Below the pieces are notes generated by a model, which was not told the origin of the DNA, ran no database searches, and saw only the letters and a program-made list of their open reading frames with translations. The position numbers and the translations under genes are program-made. DNA of 64,000 nt, from positions 2,976,001-3,040,000 of the forward strand of contig JAKULF010000007.1 of the NCBI GenBank assembly GCA_022661535.1. Direction: 5' to 3'. The DNA comes from Eutypa lata. Taxonomy: Eukaryota > Ascomycota > Sordariomycetes > Xylariales > Diatrypaceae. Positions 46,449 through 57,830 of the stretch are shown one piece after another; the stretch's first letter is position 1; each line of letters opens with the position of its first letter.

Positions 46449-47840
46449 TCAGAAGCGGCCCCGTTCCCAGAATTGCCGCAGATTCCGAAAGCGCTCCTTC
46501 TGGAGGTGCTTGACCCACGTGTCGGCATCCTGCGCGTCCTTGTCTAGGTATTCGGACTCCGTGCCCACGATGCACCGGCCGAGATCGACTTCTTTGTAGG
46601 CGTAATCCAGGGCCTTCTGGAGGGCCCCGGTCTCCAGGCTGTATTTGGAGGCTTCCCGATATCTGGATATAGGCACGTCAATTAATAAGTACGGGTCAGT
46701 GGATATATGTTGTGCTGTTGTTGCATATATGCAATGTAGGTACTTAAAAAAATATGCAAGTGCATATAAACGAACGAATAGAAAACGCGACCACAAAAAA
46801 AAAGATGATCCAGCCACCAAAAGCCCGAAAAGAAAGAGAAAGAAAGAAAGGATTTGTAGACGAGAGGAAAAGGAGGGTTAAAAATATGGAAATACCACGC
46901 ACATCTTGCACAACTCGGGGCCATACAAGCCCTGGGCCTCGAGCAGGGCGACCAGCTCCTCGGCCCAGGCGAGGGCCTCGGCGGTGGTCTTGGGGACGTA
47001 GTCCTGGAGGTAGCCGATGGCGGCGCCGACCATGCGGGCGACGGGGTTGGCGTAGTGGCCGAGGCCGCGGCTGAGGAAGAAGGAGCGCTGGCGCGCGACC
47101 TCGAGGTCCGGGTCGGCGCACGCCCGGCACCCGCACGCGAACGCCGCGTACGCCAGCACCAGGTCCCGCGCCCGCTGCTCCCGCGTCCGGCACGCGTAGC
47201 TGACGTAGCTCGCCAGCACCTGCTCCCCCGCCCGGATGTCCCGCACGCTGTACAGCGTCAGCTGCTGCGCCCCCGCGTCCCAGGACCGCCGCGCGTTCGG
47301 GATGCACGAGTGGTTCACGCGGCTGTAGAGCGGGAATACCGCGCTTGCGCTGCTATTGCTGTTGTCACTAGAAGAAGAAGAAGAGGTGGTGGTGGTGGTG
47401 GTAGTCTCGATGGACACCCGGTTCGTCAGGTAGATGCCGAACCTCCGGATGGGCGCCTTCGTGGCATCCTGCAGCTTCTTGCCCTTGAGGACCTCGCCGC
47501 TCGCGTTCGTCATCCCCCGGTCCTTGTACCACTGGCGCACCCGGGCGCGGGTCACGGGGTTGACGTGCGCCGGGTTGCAGGCGAGCTGGTCGAGGGCGCG
47601 CAGGGTGTCGGGCGGGAGGTCGCGGAGGAGGGTGCAGAAGGCCGATAGGTCCGTTGTCACGTCGTCTGGGATATTAGTGCTGGTGGTGGTGGTACTGGTG
47701 GTGGGCGTCGTCGCTTTGGGAGCCGTGCCGACGACGGTCAGGATCGGCGATTCCGTGAAGATCGTCGTGCCCTGCTTGATGTCCCGTGTTGCGAAGAGGC
47801 CGTCGCCCATCGCGGTGCCGGTGGAGCGGACCATGACCAT
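46449..47840 (-). CDS. SET-domain protein (SMYD/SET5-like)
   Basis: Exon 1 47840-46903, exon 2 46662-46449; intron 240 bp with donor GTGCGT and acceptor CCAG. This donor, rather than two nearer GT sites, keeps the frame. The product is 383 residues. SET motifs: the opening GDGLFATRDIKQGTTIFTES, the catalytic core RVNHSCIPNARRSWD, then GEQVLASYV. A post-SET Cys cluster follows (FACGCRACADP). A Thr/Ser-rich insertion of about 25 residues (polyT, polyS) splits the SET domain in the usual SMYD-type position. Proteins of this type methylate lysine on histones or other targets; many fungal members are uncharacterised. C-terminal helices (REASKYSLETGALQKALDY) resemble the tetratricopeptide-like tail of SMYD proteins. 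An ORF in the same frame lies directly upstream (47877-48143). Confidence 0.85.
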
Positions 47841-50202
47841 ATCGGAAGACGGAGTGGTGGTGGCTTTTGTTTTTCCTTACGAGTTAGAAAAGGACAGCTC
47901 GGGGGAAACGGTAGGTATGTATGTAGGAGGCAGGGCAGGGCAGGGCAGGGCGGGGAGGGGATTATGGGATATCATGGGAGTGTGAGACATGATTTTGGGG
48001 GACGCACTCCCTGGGGAGGATTCCATATCCTCCTCCATCGATTCCGCAAAGGATTCATCGTTGTTCGATGCCCAGGAGACCGGGCGGCTGGTGCTGCTCA
48101 GTCGGTGGACATGAGTAGGGGTGCGTGATATTATCGACAACATCGTATATGTGTTTGTATTTTTCTCGTCTTCTTTTATTCTGGGATTTTTCTTTTCTTT
48201 TCTTTTCGTTTTATTTTATGTTGTAGAGCGCTTCTCCTGGCCAAGTTTTAGAAGATACGACTGCACCGAAAAGAGATATAGAAAGAAAATAGGGGGCACA
48301 GGAAAAGAAAAGAAGGGCCCCGAAATTTAATAAAGATGAATTGCATATTTTATTTGGGCACATATCGGGTTGGCAGGAAAGGATATTCAGTCCCGACTCC
48401 TCTTCCCTACATGTCATGAGGGCTTTCCAATGAGCATCGACGGATCCGTTTGGATAGTGCAGAATGCGCTGGCAATGCTCGCCCTGCTCTAGGGGACCAA
48501 CCGAACACATTTACTACTATGATTCGCGACAGCAGCCGATGACATTGCAGGACAAGACGTCACCCGCTGGACACAAAAATTCACCATTTTTCGATGGTGG
48601 TTATGGATAAAATATAAGTAATAATAAGCACTCAATAGAAAGGAGATAAAGAAACGACGAGATACCGCTTTGCATTCAAAATAAAGACTTTCTAATTTAT
48701 CACAGCGTCACTTTGAAGGGTGGTAATCCTTATCAATCGTATGCTAGGTAGGCGTCTAGTTTGGCGAATTATATATGACATTCCTCCTCCCAAGTCAGAC
48801 CTGTGGAGGCCTATTAATACCTGGCTCGAACGCTTATGATCTCGTACCGACAACAGATAAAAAACCGCGACAAGCGGTTAAATCCATCAGAGCATTTTGA
48901 TAATATTATTAGGAACCCCTACTTACATAGCCAACCTGATAGGATTAATATAATATATTATACCAAGCTGACAATGCTTTGCATGACTTAATTAGTGTAA
49001 ACTGGGAGATATGCGTGATGAAAGCCCTCCTCTCCTCTGCTGCGTTGTCGATCATCCAGTCAAGAATCCATAGCTCGTGACCTGAGGTAGGTAGTGGGGA
49101 TATTCATCTTCCTGCTCCCCCCTTTAAATAAACTTAAATACCTTCATCTCTAGTAAGGGGGGGAAGATTCTAATGTGAATTATATTAACTATCTCGATTT
49201 TCATAACAAAGAAAGAGTTAAGATGGGTGGCGGAACTATTAAAGACTAACTACTTCTACACTGAGTTAAAACATGAACCAAATCAACTGGGATTATACTC
49301 CCCCGGGCTATAATCCCCGGGCTATATTGATTTGGACGGGGAAATGGTTACGGGCTCCACTAGTCTAAACGGCTCGGCGGATAAAGACTCGAGCACAGTG
49401 ACATAGTTTAAGTACCATATCAAGGGTGTGAAGCCCCCTTTCAAATTCGAACCACACATCCCACGATACATCAAGATACCCATTTAACCTTACTTATGAT
49501 GCGGAAGTTCGGAAAATTCGTCTTATATATCCTCCTCGTTCGTGCATTTTTTAGTACCTATAGCTTGGGTTAATGGAGGTTCTACCTTGAAGTTACAGAG
49601 ACGTCCTTCATACGATCAAATTATGCACAACAGCATGTATGCTGTAGTACTCATGGTCAGATGAGACGGATCGGGATGAATACATTTATTACTGTCAATC
49701 CAAAAGAGCCCTAATGTAACATAATACCGAACGCCGACGTGATACACTTAAAACGTGAGCTGGACCATAACCATATATCGTATGTCCACCTGGAACCGAG
49801 AATCCCATCTCAGCTCGTGTCCGTCCTGTTGACCCATAGGGAAGATAAAAACACCCATAGAATAGACCAGCCTAAAGGAAACGCAAGTTGTGGTATCGAG
49901 CGCCCCTTAGCGCTCGTCTCTTGACCCGACAAAGACCAGAAACGCCAACATTTGTACAATACATTGAATGAAGGAAATCGTAGCTTTGGCATCAGGACGA
50001 GAAACTGTGCGGCTCTACTTAGGCCGCAACATAACCATCGATCTCTTGGGATCTTGATCAAACGCCTAAGGAGATAGATGTTGTACTTAACTCGTCAAGG
50101 TCGGAATTGACGGACATGTTTAAGGGCATCAAAGTGAGTATGTATCTGCCTCATAATATTGCCATGACTGGTAGCCCAGACACGACACCTGATTTTCAGT
50201 CT
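47841..50202. other. Long intergenic; holds an upstream ORF of the SET gene
   Basis: An ATG-started 88-codon ORF at 48143-47877 (minus) is in frame with the SET gene start at 47840 and separated from it by a TAA and 12 sense codons. It contains four copies of CAGGG at 47931-47950. From 48150 to 50200 I see no gene; B-box-like words near 49445 do not extend to a tRNA. Confidence 0.5.
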
Positions 50203-51347
50203 TTATTCGATCTCCATTCTGCCGGCAATCTCCTCGCTAACACCGCGACTTGGGACAACGTGCTTCTCGTCCTCGCTTTCTTCGCTGCTACTCTCATACA
50301 TGTCGCTTTCGTCCTCGGTTGGAGGGTCTGGATCATTAAGGGGGTCGATGTCAACATCCTCATCAGGATCATACATGACTGCATCCTCCTCTTCGTCATC
50401 GTCGTCCGTAACCACGATGCGATCTGCGAGGTGGTCTCCAAGCCAGTACTTCGCGCGCTTATTAGCCCCTAGGCTACTGCTAGGTAGAGCGGGGCCATGC
50501 CGTTTTGAGAGCCCGTTGCTGCCTCTCCTCGCTGGTGCAAGTCCCGGAGAGTTCACGATGATAGGCAGGCCCCTGACATACAAATAAGCAACTCTCTTCT
50601 TGGCTCTGTTGAAGAAAAAGTAGTGTATTCTCCAGATCGCGGCCTCATCGCCATCGAAGGGGTCCTCAGCAGGTTGATAGGAGAATGCGGAGCAGTCTTT
50701 CAGCGCCATCTCCTTATCTATCATGGCCCACATGTGTTGTCCCCACACCGGACTGCTACCAGGCAGACTAGCGGTGTTGGCTAAAGGGGAAGAGCTATAC
50801 GTATGATAAGAGGGATTGAAGTTCGGTGCGAGCAATGAGGACCCAACCGGGCGTACGTTGCTAAGGGTACTATCAAAATTGGCCATCATGCGGCGCAAAT
50901 CCTTCTCGCGGCGAAAGTCTGTTGGTCGCAGTACATGGGAAAAGTCGTAGTCAGGGTGACTAGCATTGAGCGTTGCGATCAGGTATGCGAACGTGCGGCG
51001 GCTCCATATGTCGCTTAATGGACCGAAAGGACTCGATCGCGACAGGTTCATGGAAGCTGCTAGCTCTTCCCGCTGCGGAGGCGAAAGTGAAGCTCCAAAC
51101 TTGATTAGCGCTTCATGTTGCGACTCCAAAGAACACTCAATATTCTTGTAAAGCTTCTTCTCCGACCCGGAGGCCTTAGTAGTATAGAGATCGCATCCGC
51201 CAGTGACACGACAATCCGAAGTGCTGAAGTTTAGCGACGATGTGACGACGTCGAAATCCCGGAGTGGAAGGAACTGAACACAAGTAATTGAGCAACAACC
51301 CACGCGTTGAATCTTTCATAAGGCAATGTAGGATCACTAACCTTCAT
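50203..51347 (-). CDS. MAF1: MAF1, repressor of RNA polymerase III
   Basis: Exon 1 is only six bases (51347-51342, ATG AAG); exon 2 is 51273-50203; intron 68 bp (GTTAGT...TCAG). The product is 358 residues. The join rebuilds the conserved start MKFLPLRDFDVV, followed by SLNFSTSDCRVTGGCDLYTT (box A). Box B is RRTFAYLIATLNASHPDYDF. Box C is AIWRIHYFFFNRAKKRVAYL. MAF1 binds Pol III and blocks transcription of tRNA and 5S genes under nutrient or stress signals, controlled by phosphorylation in the TOR/PKA pathways (known for the family). The Ser-rich stretch between boxes A and B-C (SSSPLANTASLPGSSP) is the likely phosphorylated linker. The C-terminus is strongly acidic (DDDDEEEDAVMYDPDEDVD). Start assigned by the micro-exon, not by the longer uninterrupted frame. 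Confidence 0.96.
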
Positions 51348-52891
51348 CTTGATGGTGTTGGGAGTCACGTTGTAGTATCTGATATGCTAAAAGCCTATTG
51401 CAATGTTGCGATCCCATATAGTTCGAATCGGAAATAACTTAGGTAAGCTGATCGGTCATGCGATTCTGATGGATAAGCAGACTGATCCCGTATTCCAATT
51501 TGTTCTCGTGAGGAGACTAGTTTTCGATCGATATTGTCGGCTAATAACGCAGGGTATATATTGCGATGGATAATTGGCGTTGGAGTGTCGTCGCAATGGC
51601 AATAAGAATATGTTGCCTTCTGAATTAAGACGCGATGGTAGAATGGGGTGAATGATCGGTTTGTAAAGCGTAATTGCGATAGTTTGAAAGCCAGTCCTTC
51701 TCGTTTTCTCGATATTCTGAGTATCGTAGTGAAATGATGAATCGGTTCGTTAATTTGCCCTGTTAGTCAATTGTGAGGTACACTATCTAGACGTTAATCG
51801 CCTAGAAGACAGACGGGCGATAAGACATTGTGTGGAAGGATGATGGACTGAATGGGGTTTGATGGGCTGACAATCATTTGGCAATGAGGGGGTTGTGAAA
51901 GGGAGGATTAGGAACGGGTGAGACGGAGCGGTAGATCTGCTGGTTTAACTTCAGATACGTGAGTAAGGGAAAGGGTAGCTGGGCAGGTAGGTATAGCCAG
52001 GTAGGTCGATCCCTAAGCCGGACGGTTGCATAAACTGGGTTGAGCCCGCGTGCGATTCAATCCCTAGCGTGGCTGCGTGTATGCCGCATAGTTACCAACC
52101 TAATTATGTTAAGGTGGGTGATGGGTGGGTTGTGGTTGTCTTCGTCATCTGACAAAGGTGGGAAAAGCACGGACCTCGTTTCAAACGCAATCATCAACTT
52201 ACCACTGATACCTGTTAAAGTACCTATCATGCGCATCTGCATCTCCATGTGCATCTCAAATGCTTTGTGGGAGCGTATAAGCTAGGAAAACTAGTTAGGA
52301 GGTATGTAAGCACGAGTCATAACAAATGGTGGGTAGGCCAAGTTGGCCTGGCTGGTTGGCAATTGGGGACCATTGCAGGAATCTATGTATGAGCCTCCAC
52401 TGCACCAAGGATCATAGTCGATAAACATCAAACGAATCAGACAACGCTGCCACGCCACGAGTAAAATCGTGGCCAGCCGATATGCATAGCTTTCTTTTCT
52501 CTGCAAATTGCAACGAGATAGATAGGCTGCTATTAGTATTTGATATAATGGTGTGTTCCATCAAGTCCGGATGCATTTTCCGTATAGTACCGACACCTGG
52601 CCTTCTTTGACATTGGTTGACTGCATTCGATAAGGTTGTTTTCAGTAGCAATCGGCACTTTTGTTGTGTTCGAGTGGATGATGCCCCTTTTCGTGTCATG
52701 ATGTCCAAACCAGCTTCACACAAGCCCGGTCTCTTTCAACCTCTTCACTATCATATCATTTTCCTGTGAAGATGATCATATGAGTATATTTGCAGATCTG
52801 ACGCGATATCTTTTGATATGGAACCCCCATGCGCCGAGTCCCCATAATCCGGTGGTTTGCAGCCCGCTTGCAGTAATTACAATGGCAATGA
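51348..52891. other. Long intergenic, no gene seen
   Basis: 5' flank of MAF1 and 3' flank of the AP-1 sigma gene. Frames at 52040-52285 (plus) and 52412-52723 (minus) are unsupported. Confidence 0.5.
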
Positions 52892-53686
52892 TTACATGAT
52901 TTTCGTGACCTCGTCCTCGACCTGAATGAAATGGAAACCGCGGTCAGTGATCGAGAGACTCCGGGAATATAGGAACCAAGGGATTCGATGGGGCGGGGGC
53001 AGGGGCGCGTGGGTGAATCGGTAATTTGAGGACGGCAACTAACCTCCATATCCTCAAGTGAATCTTGTTGGCCTATACATCGCAGCACATTCTTCTTACT
53101 GCTCTCCTGGAGCTCCCCTGCTAACAATATCTCGTCCAAGATGTAGTACGCCTTAGTGAAGGAGAAGATGATGTCGAGCTCGCATACGTTTCCGTAGTAC
53201 TTGTCCATTTGCTCGACATATCGATGGATAATCTCGAGGGTGATCAATTCGTTGTCGTCGGACGAGCAACCGGCAATGAAGAAAAGGGAAGCATAACGAC
53301 GGTAAACGATCTTGGTATCTGATGATGAAGGTTGTCAATGATAAGGTCGAAATTGATTAGACTATGTCGAGATGTACGTGACTGCTAACCTTTGTATTCA
53401 AGAAAGTTGCACATTCGAGTCCGTCTGGCGAGGACTAGTTGAGAGACGTCCTTGACAATCTTCGCTTTATCCTTGGGAGACAAGGTGGTAAACCATTTCG
53501 CAAGGCGCTATTGTCAACAACTTCATTAGCTTCCCGAAAATCATCCATCAGTAACTTCAAGAAATTAGTTTATCCTTACCACCTTGCCCTGCCGAGAGAG
53601 CAGGATTAAGTAGCTACCATCAAAGTCAGTATTCGTGCAGTTCTCAGGTGATGGTAAATACCTCAGATGACATACTTGATGGCCAT
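52892..53686 (-). CDS. APS1: AP-1 clathrin adaptor complex, sigma subunit
   Basis: Five exons: 53686-53676 (11 bases), 53613-53580, 53507-53390, 53318-53044 and 52921-52892. Introns are 62, 72, 70 and 122 bp. The product is 155 residues, the normal size. The joined start is [20 protein letters not shown], then [37 protein letters not shown] and [20 protein letters not shown]. It ends with [16 protein letters not shown] and [20 protein letters not shown]. This longin-type small subunit sits in the AP-1 heterotetramer, binding dileucine cargo signals for clathrin traffic between trans-Golgi and endosomes. Of the sigma paralogues it fits sigma-1 best because of the C-terminal half after LAGEL and the start sequence. 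Because of the tiny first exon, gene finders may miss the start. Confidence 0.96.
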
Positions 53687-54802
53687 GATGATGATGCTTT
53701 CACATCACCATGGGGAAAAGAGAAGATAAAAAAGCTTCTCGAAAGAATTTGGGCTGCGTTTACTTGGGAAGGTTAGTGGAGCAGAGTCATCAATCCTACA
53801 CATACAGCAATATTTTGGTAACTTGGTAGTGGGGTTGGCCACGAGTGAGTGCTGTAGTCACAGTGAAGGAGAAGCAAGTAAGCAGCTGCCAGGGAGATGA
53901 TGCCAGCTGACAGGACGTGTTCGACGATTAGGTGGCCCCCTATTGCCTGCCTCGTTTCTACTACATAATACTGCATGTGAAGAACGTTTTAACTCGCACT
54001 GCATTACGCGACGCTCCTGCAGGAAGGTGGAAATATTGCATATATTGCAGCCATTACAAATGATAACTCGTGCAGTTAATGGTTCATAATCCTATATTCA
54101 CCAGTCATCGCGGGCAATGCGCAAGGTCAATCATGCCTGGACTGCTACACCTGCATACATTCCCTGGTTTGCGGTTCGTAATCCCAGCAGAACGGAACAA
54201 GTCGGCCTGATTAGCAATGCCGGGCTATTATTCATGATCAGTGAAGTTCAACTCGGATACAATCAACAATAGTCAACCAACATGCCACTATGACACCCGA
54301 GATGGAAACTGATCGTTACTTAAGTATCCAGCCCACTCATGATTTCTAGTGTCGGCAGCTAGAACCTACTGTTATCGCCTACCTACCTTAGGTACTTAGA
54401 GTTATACTTTTATCGAAGCGCATTTGGTAACACTGGCCTCTATAATTTCATACTCAGGTTGTTTGAAAGTGAATTTTATATTATGAGTAGGTAATTAGGC
54501 AGTGAGTTAGAATCAGTACATTTCACACATGTGGCTCTGCCTCCTTCCCGTCCTCACTTTTCGGCGATGAATCGGGACCCCCACATCCATCTCGCAGTCT
54601 TAAAGTATTCAAACCTTATCGCATTTTTCCCTCTCTCTGCCCCTCTAGCTTACCGAGCATAACGTGGTGGGGCAATCTTTCTATATTCCTTCGTATATCA
54701 TTGACGTCCCCTTGGATCTTCCTTGGACTTTGATCAACTATATTAGACATACCTTATATTCACCTTATATCCATAGACTTTCTCTGAATACCTTTTATAG
54801 CC
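53687..54802. other. Intergenic between divergent genes
   Basis: Shared upstream region of the AP-1 sigma and GCLM genes. Contains a CCTACCTACCTTAGGTACTTAG-like cluster at about 54379-54400. No gene seen. Confidence 0.5.
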
Positions 54803-55887
54803 ATGACACGGATAATACTGTCCACCGGGTATGTGACGTCTCTGCTTTCAAGGTTTGCGCCGAGGGCGCACGCATTCGCGAAGCTGCTAATGCTAACGGT
54901 GGAATGGTGCCACTATGTAGGAATATCATCTCGGCCGGCCCCTCCATCATTCGCAAACCGGGGACCTTCCGCTCCAACCTCGAGCTGACAAATTCCCTGC
55001 GAAACCACTTCGTCGCCGCCCAACAAGACTACTCTGCCGCCTTAGAAAACGGGAACGGCAACCACATCCAGAACGGAAACCACAACCAACCGAATAAGAA
55101 TGGGAATGGGAACGAGAATGGGTACAAGAGACCAGCGGCCGAAGTCTGGACGGCGCGCGGCGGCGACGAGAAGGACTCCGCGCTCTACATCCCGCGCATC
55201 GACTGGTCGAGCGCGGGCCTGCACGAAGAGCGCACGCAGTACGAGATCACGGTGAAGCTGTTCTACCTGCAGACGGCGTCGGCGGGCGACCGGCCGGGCC
55301 ACACGCAGGAGGCGCTGTCGCTGGTCAAGAAGGAGCTGGGGGTGGACGACGTGGACCTCCTGATCGTGTCGTTCCCGGGGATCTCGTTCGAGGGCGACTG
55401 CGAGTGGGAGGCGGACCGGCTGAACGCGACGATGGGCGACGACGGCGAGGAGCTCGCGACGTGGGCCGCGCTGGAGGCCCTGCAGCGGGACGGCCGGGTG
55501 GGCCGCCTGGGCCTCGCCGAGTTCGGGAGCGAGAAGCTGCGCCGCTTCCTCGACGGCGGCGTCCAGGTCCGGCCCGCCGTCAACCAGATCAATGTTAAGA
55601 ACTGCTGCAGCGTGCCTCCGCCGCTGACCCAGCTGGCGAAAGAGGAGAACATCGAGCTGTTCACGCACAACGACTGCACGGATATCCTGCCGAGCGGGAC
55701 TCTGAGGGAGCTTCTGGGCCAAGGCGCCCAAGGCGCAGGTGTCCTTGCGGATGACACAACCGACAGTAGCGGCATCAGGGGTGATCTCATTCCGCAATGG
55801 GTCGTTAAATACACAGCGGTTGTCAAGGACCGAGGCGTCATTGAGAACAAGGGCTACTTCGCAGGGGCGGAGTTGGTCGAAGCGTGA
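54803..55887 (+). CDS. Glutamate-cysteine ligase regulatory subunit (GCLM-like)
   Basis: Exons 54803-54828 and 54921-55887; intron 92 bp (GTATGT...GTAG, branch CTAAC at about 54894), phase 2. The product is 330 residues. The join gives MTRIILSTGNIISAGPSIIR, then KPGTFRSNLELTNSLR, as in fungal and animal GCLM. The fold is aldo/keto-reductase-like without oxidoreductase activity: LGVDDVDLLIVSFPGISFEG, then GRVGRLGLAEFGSEKLRRFL, then RPAVNQINVKNCC. It binds the catalytic subunit and raises its efficiency in the first step of glutathione synthesis, in the cytosol (family knowledge). An Asn/Gly-rich insertion at residues about 52-76 breaks the N-terminal region and appears specific to this protein. 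A longer open frame from 54664 reads through the intron and is rejected. Confidence 0.9.
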
Positions 55888-56153
55888 TTGACGGGTGGGC
55901 TTTTGTGCTCAGCATGCATATACACATCTTGGCTATTCGTTGTGCATATTCCGGATTCATTATGGGTAATACTGCTTTTTGGGGAGAAACGAGCATGCTT
56001 ACATAGAGGAATATTCATCAGAAATACATACAACATTTTTACGATTTAGTAATGTCCATATAACCATGCTTTAGATAAAGAGGTTGTGACGTGTGTGAAA
56101 GTGGTAGCAACTCTTTATTGACTTATTTTTTTTTATCTATTTTTTTTTACATC

Positions 56154-57083
56154 TCATCCAACCATACTCCTTTTCCGGCCACGCATCCTAACATCTTCGA
56201 GTTTCTTCAACACTATCGGCGCTTGTTTAAAGGATCCCTTATACGCATCTAGCACAGCTGGAAATAGCTTCTCGGCCCTGGGATGCGTGCTCGCGAACGC
56301 CCTTTCCAGGACGTACAGGTCGACGGCGCGGTCTTCGTCCGCGGTCCCCACGCTCGCGAGTCCGAAATCGATGATAACAATCTCGCCATCCAGCAGTCCG
56401 GCATCGTGACTCCCCGCTTCCGCTGCATGGCCGTTAATAGGCTGCTGGCGCTTGTGCTCCTCATCGCTGCCCCACGGCCTCAACATCATGTTACTCGTCG
56501 TCAGATCCCCATGTACAACGCCAACCTTATGAAGACGACCCACTGCATCGCCAATACGGCGCATGAGGCGCACGAAGGGCTCGTCTTTCGCATCTCCTTC
56601 CCCGCTCTCCTCTACACCGGCCACCCCCACCACTTCCTCTTCTTCCTCCTCCTCAATACGATCCCCCCTCTCCCTCCGCCGCCGTTCCTTCACCACCGCC
56701 AACCAAGCATTGATAGCGACGCGCACCGGCCCTCCCTCAACCCACTCGAGCATGAGCCATCCAGCCGCCTCATCGAGCGCGTAGACGGCAGGGACGCGGA
56801 CGCCCTCGCGCCGGCACTTGGTGAGGAGGCGAGCCTCGGATAGGATGCGGTGGCGGGTTAGGCGGGCGTCGAGCGTCGGGTGGCGCCACGGCTTCGGCGG
56901 GCGGTACTTCAGCGCGCCGGGCAGCGACGGAGTGATATATGTCGTTTTGTAGAGGCGACCCTCGGCGCCTTGCGTGATCAGCTGTGGTGGCGCGGATGAG
57001 GGGTAAGTTAGGGTTGGTGGGAGAGGGAATTCGGTCGCGGAAATAGAAGCGTAAGGTGGTGGTGGTGGTTCTTCGTTCGTCAT
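56154..57083 (-). CDS. BUD32: BUD32, atypical kinase of the EKC/KEOPS complex
   Basis: Single exon, 309 residues, against about 260 in yeast. The ATP-loop region is LITQGAEGRLYKTTYI; RHPTLDARLTRHRILSEARL is the Bud32/PRPK hallmark. The catalytic loop is VVHGDLTTSNMML, with Asp and Asn of the atypical HGD form, and the metal site is VIIDFGLAS. The C-terminus ends in VRMRGRKRSMVG, the conserved basic tail. An insertion rich in Arg and Glu (KERRRRERGDRIEEEEEEE) and a second one near WGSDEEHKRQQPINGHA account for the extra length. With Kae1, Cgi121, Pcc1 and Gon7 it supports the t6A modification of tRNAs reading ANN codons and affects telomeres and transcription. Acts in cytosol and nucleus. Confidence 0.96.
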   Translation of the reverse strand: MTNEEPPPPPYASISATEFPLPPTLTYPSSAPPQLITQGAEGRLYKTTYITPSLPGALKYRPPKPWRHPTLDARLTRHRILSEARLLTKCRREGVRVPAVYALDEAAGWLMLEWVEGGPVRVAINAWLAVVKERRRRERGDRIEEEEEEEVVGVAGVEESGEGDAKDEPFVRLMRRIGDAVGRLHKVGVVHGDLTTSNMMLRPWGSDEEHKRQQPINGHAAEAGSHDAGLLDGEIVIIDFGLASVGTADEDRAVDLYVLERAFASTHPRAEKLFPAVLDAYKGSFKQAPIVLKKLEDVRMRGRKRSMVG

Positions 57084-57593
57084 GGCGGAGCTGGACGGCG
57101 CTTGAACCCCGGCCCGGGTCTCTGTGACTGATTATATGTAGTGTAAATTGGGAGTAACTCGCTGGTAATGTATTACTGAATTTTTGCGTAACTAGTATTG
57201 GTTGCATCAGTATGTTTGTTTGGACTGTGACGATGATTCATAGTGGGATGAATGGGATCGATTGGAATGATTCATTGCCCCGCGATCTGATAACATGATA
57301 AGCTCGATAAGCGATAACCTTAAAAATGCATTGAATATCGAGACTGGCTGAACTCGGGAGGTTACTCGGGTCCAAGTGGTACGGTGGTTACAATTGGGCT
57401 CTCAATTCATTCCATCTTGATTGAATTCTTTGTACTAAATCTCAATCCTCCATATCATTCTTGTTTGGCCTTAAATCCAACCCTATTCTACTACATATTT
57501 GTCCCCTCACTCGTGATTCCAGATGCATTGTTATCACATTCATTGTAACCTGCATGTCTACCTCTCTTTATGTTCTTCGTTCACCCGGTAGAG
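57084..57593. other. Intergenic left of the inverted-repeat element
   Basis: Upstream flank of BUD32; no gene seen. The direct word TCGTTCACCC at 57577-57586 recurs on the other side of the element. Confidence 0.5.
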
Positions 57594-57636
57594 TAGATCA
57601 ATCGACACATGCCCCGGCCTAGCGCCTGGTTAGCGC
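57594..57636 (+). repeat. Left terminal inverted repeat
   Basis: Pairs with 58135-58177; 38 of 43 positions match, the outer 21 perfectly. Confidence 0.85.
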
Positions 57637-57830
57637 TATCCACTTACCAGTGGCTCAATAGACATATACTAAAATTTTGTATGAGGCGCATACCTTGTGG
57701 CTATGTATCAATTTAATCATTTAAGCATTATTATGTAATTAATTTATGTATACATTTATTTATTTATATAAATATCGACGACTTAAATATATACGACGAC
57801 TTATAAATGTATAATATTTAAATAAGTATA

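Noticed and set aside
47055..47648. 197-codon plus-strand frame
   Set aside because: GC-rich antisense shadow of the SET-domain exon, Arg/Ala/Pro-rich without any domain.
49435..49460. tRNA B-box-like word GGTTCGAATTTG on the minus strand
   Set aside because: No matching A box, acceptor stem or cloverleaf could be found around it.
50107..50472. 121-codon plus-strand frame opposite the MAF1 3' end
   Set aside because: It is the antisense shadow of the acidic MAF1 tail; no motif of its own.
54664..54802. Longer N-terminus of the GCLM-like protein starting at 54664
   Set aside because: It begins at GTG and reads through a clear 92-bp intron; the 54803 start gives the conserved family N-terminus.
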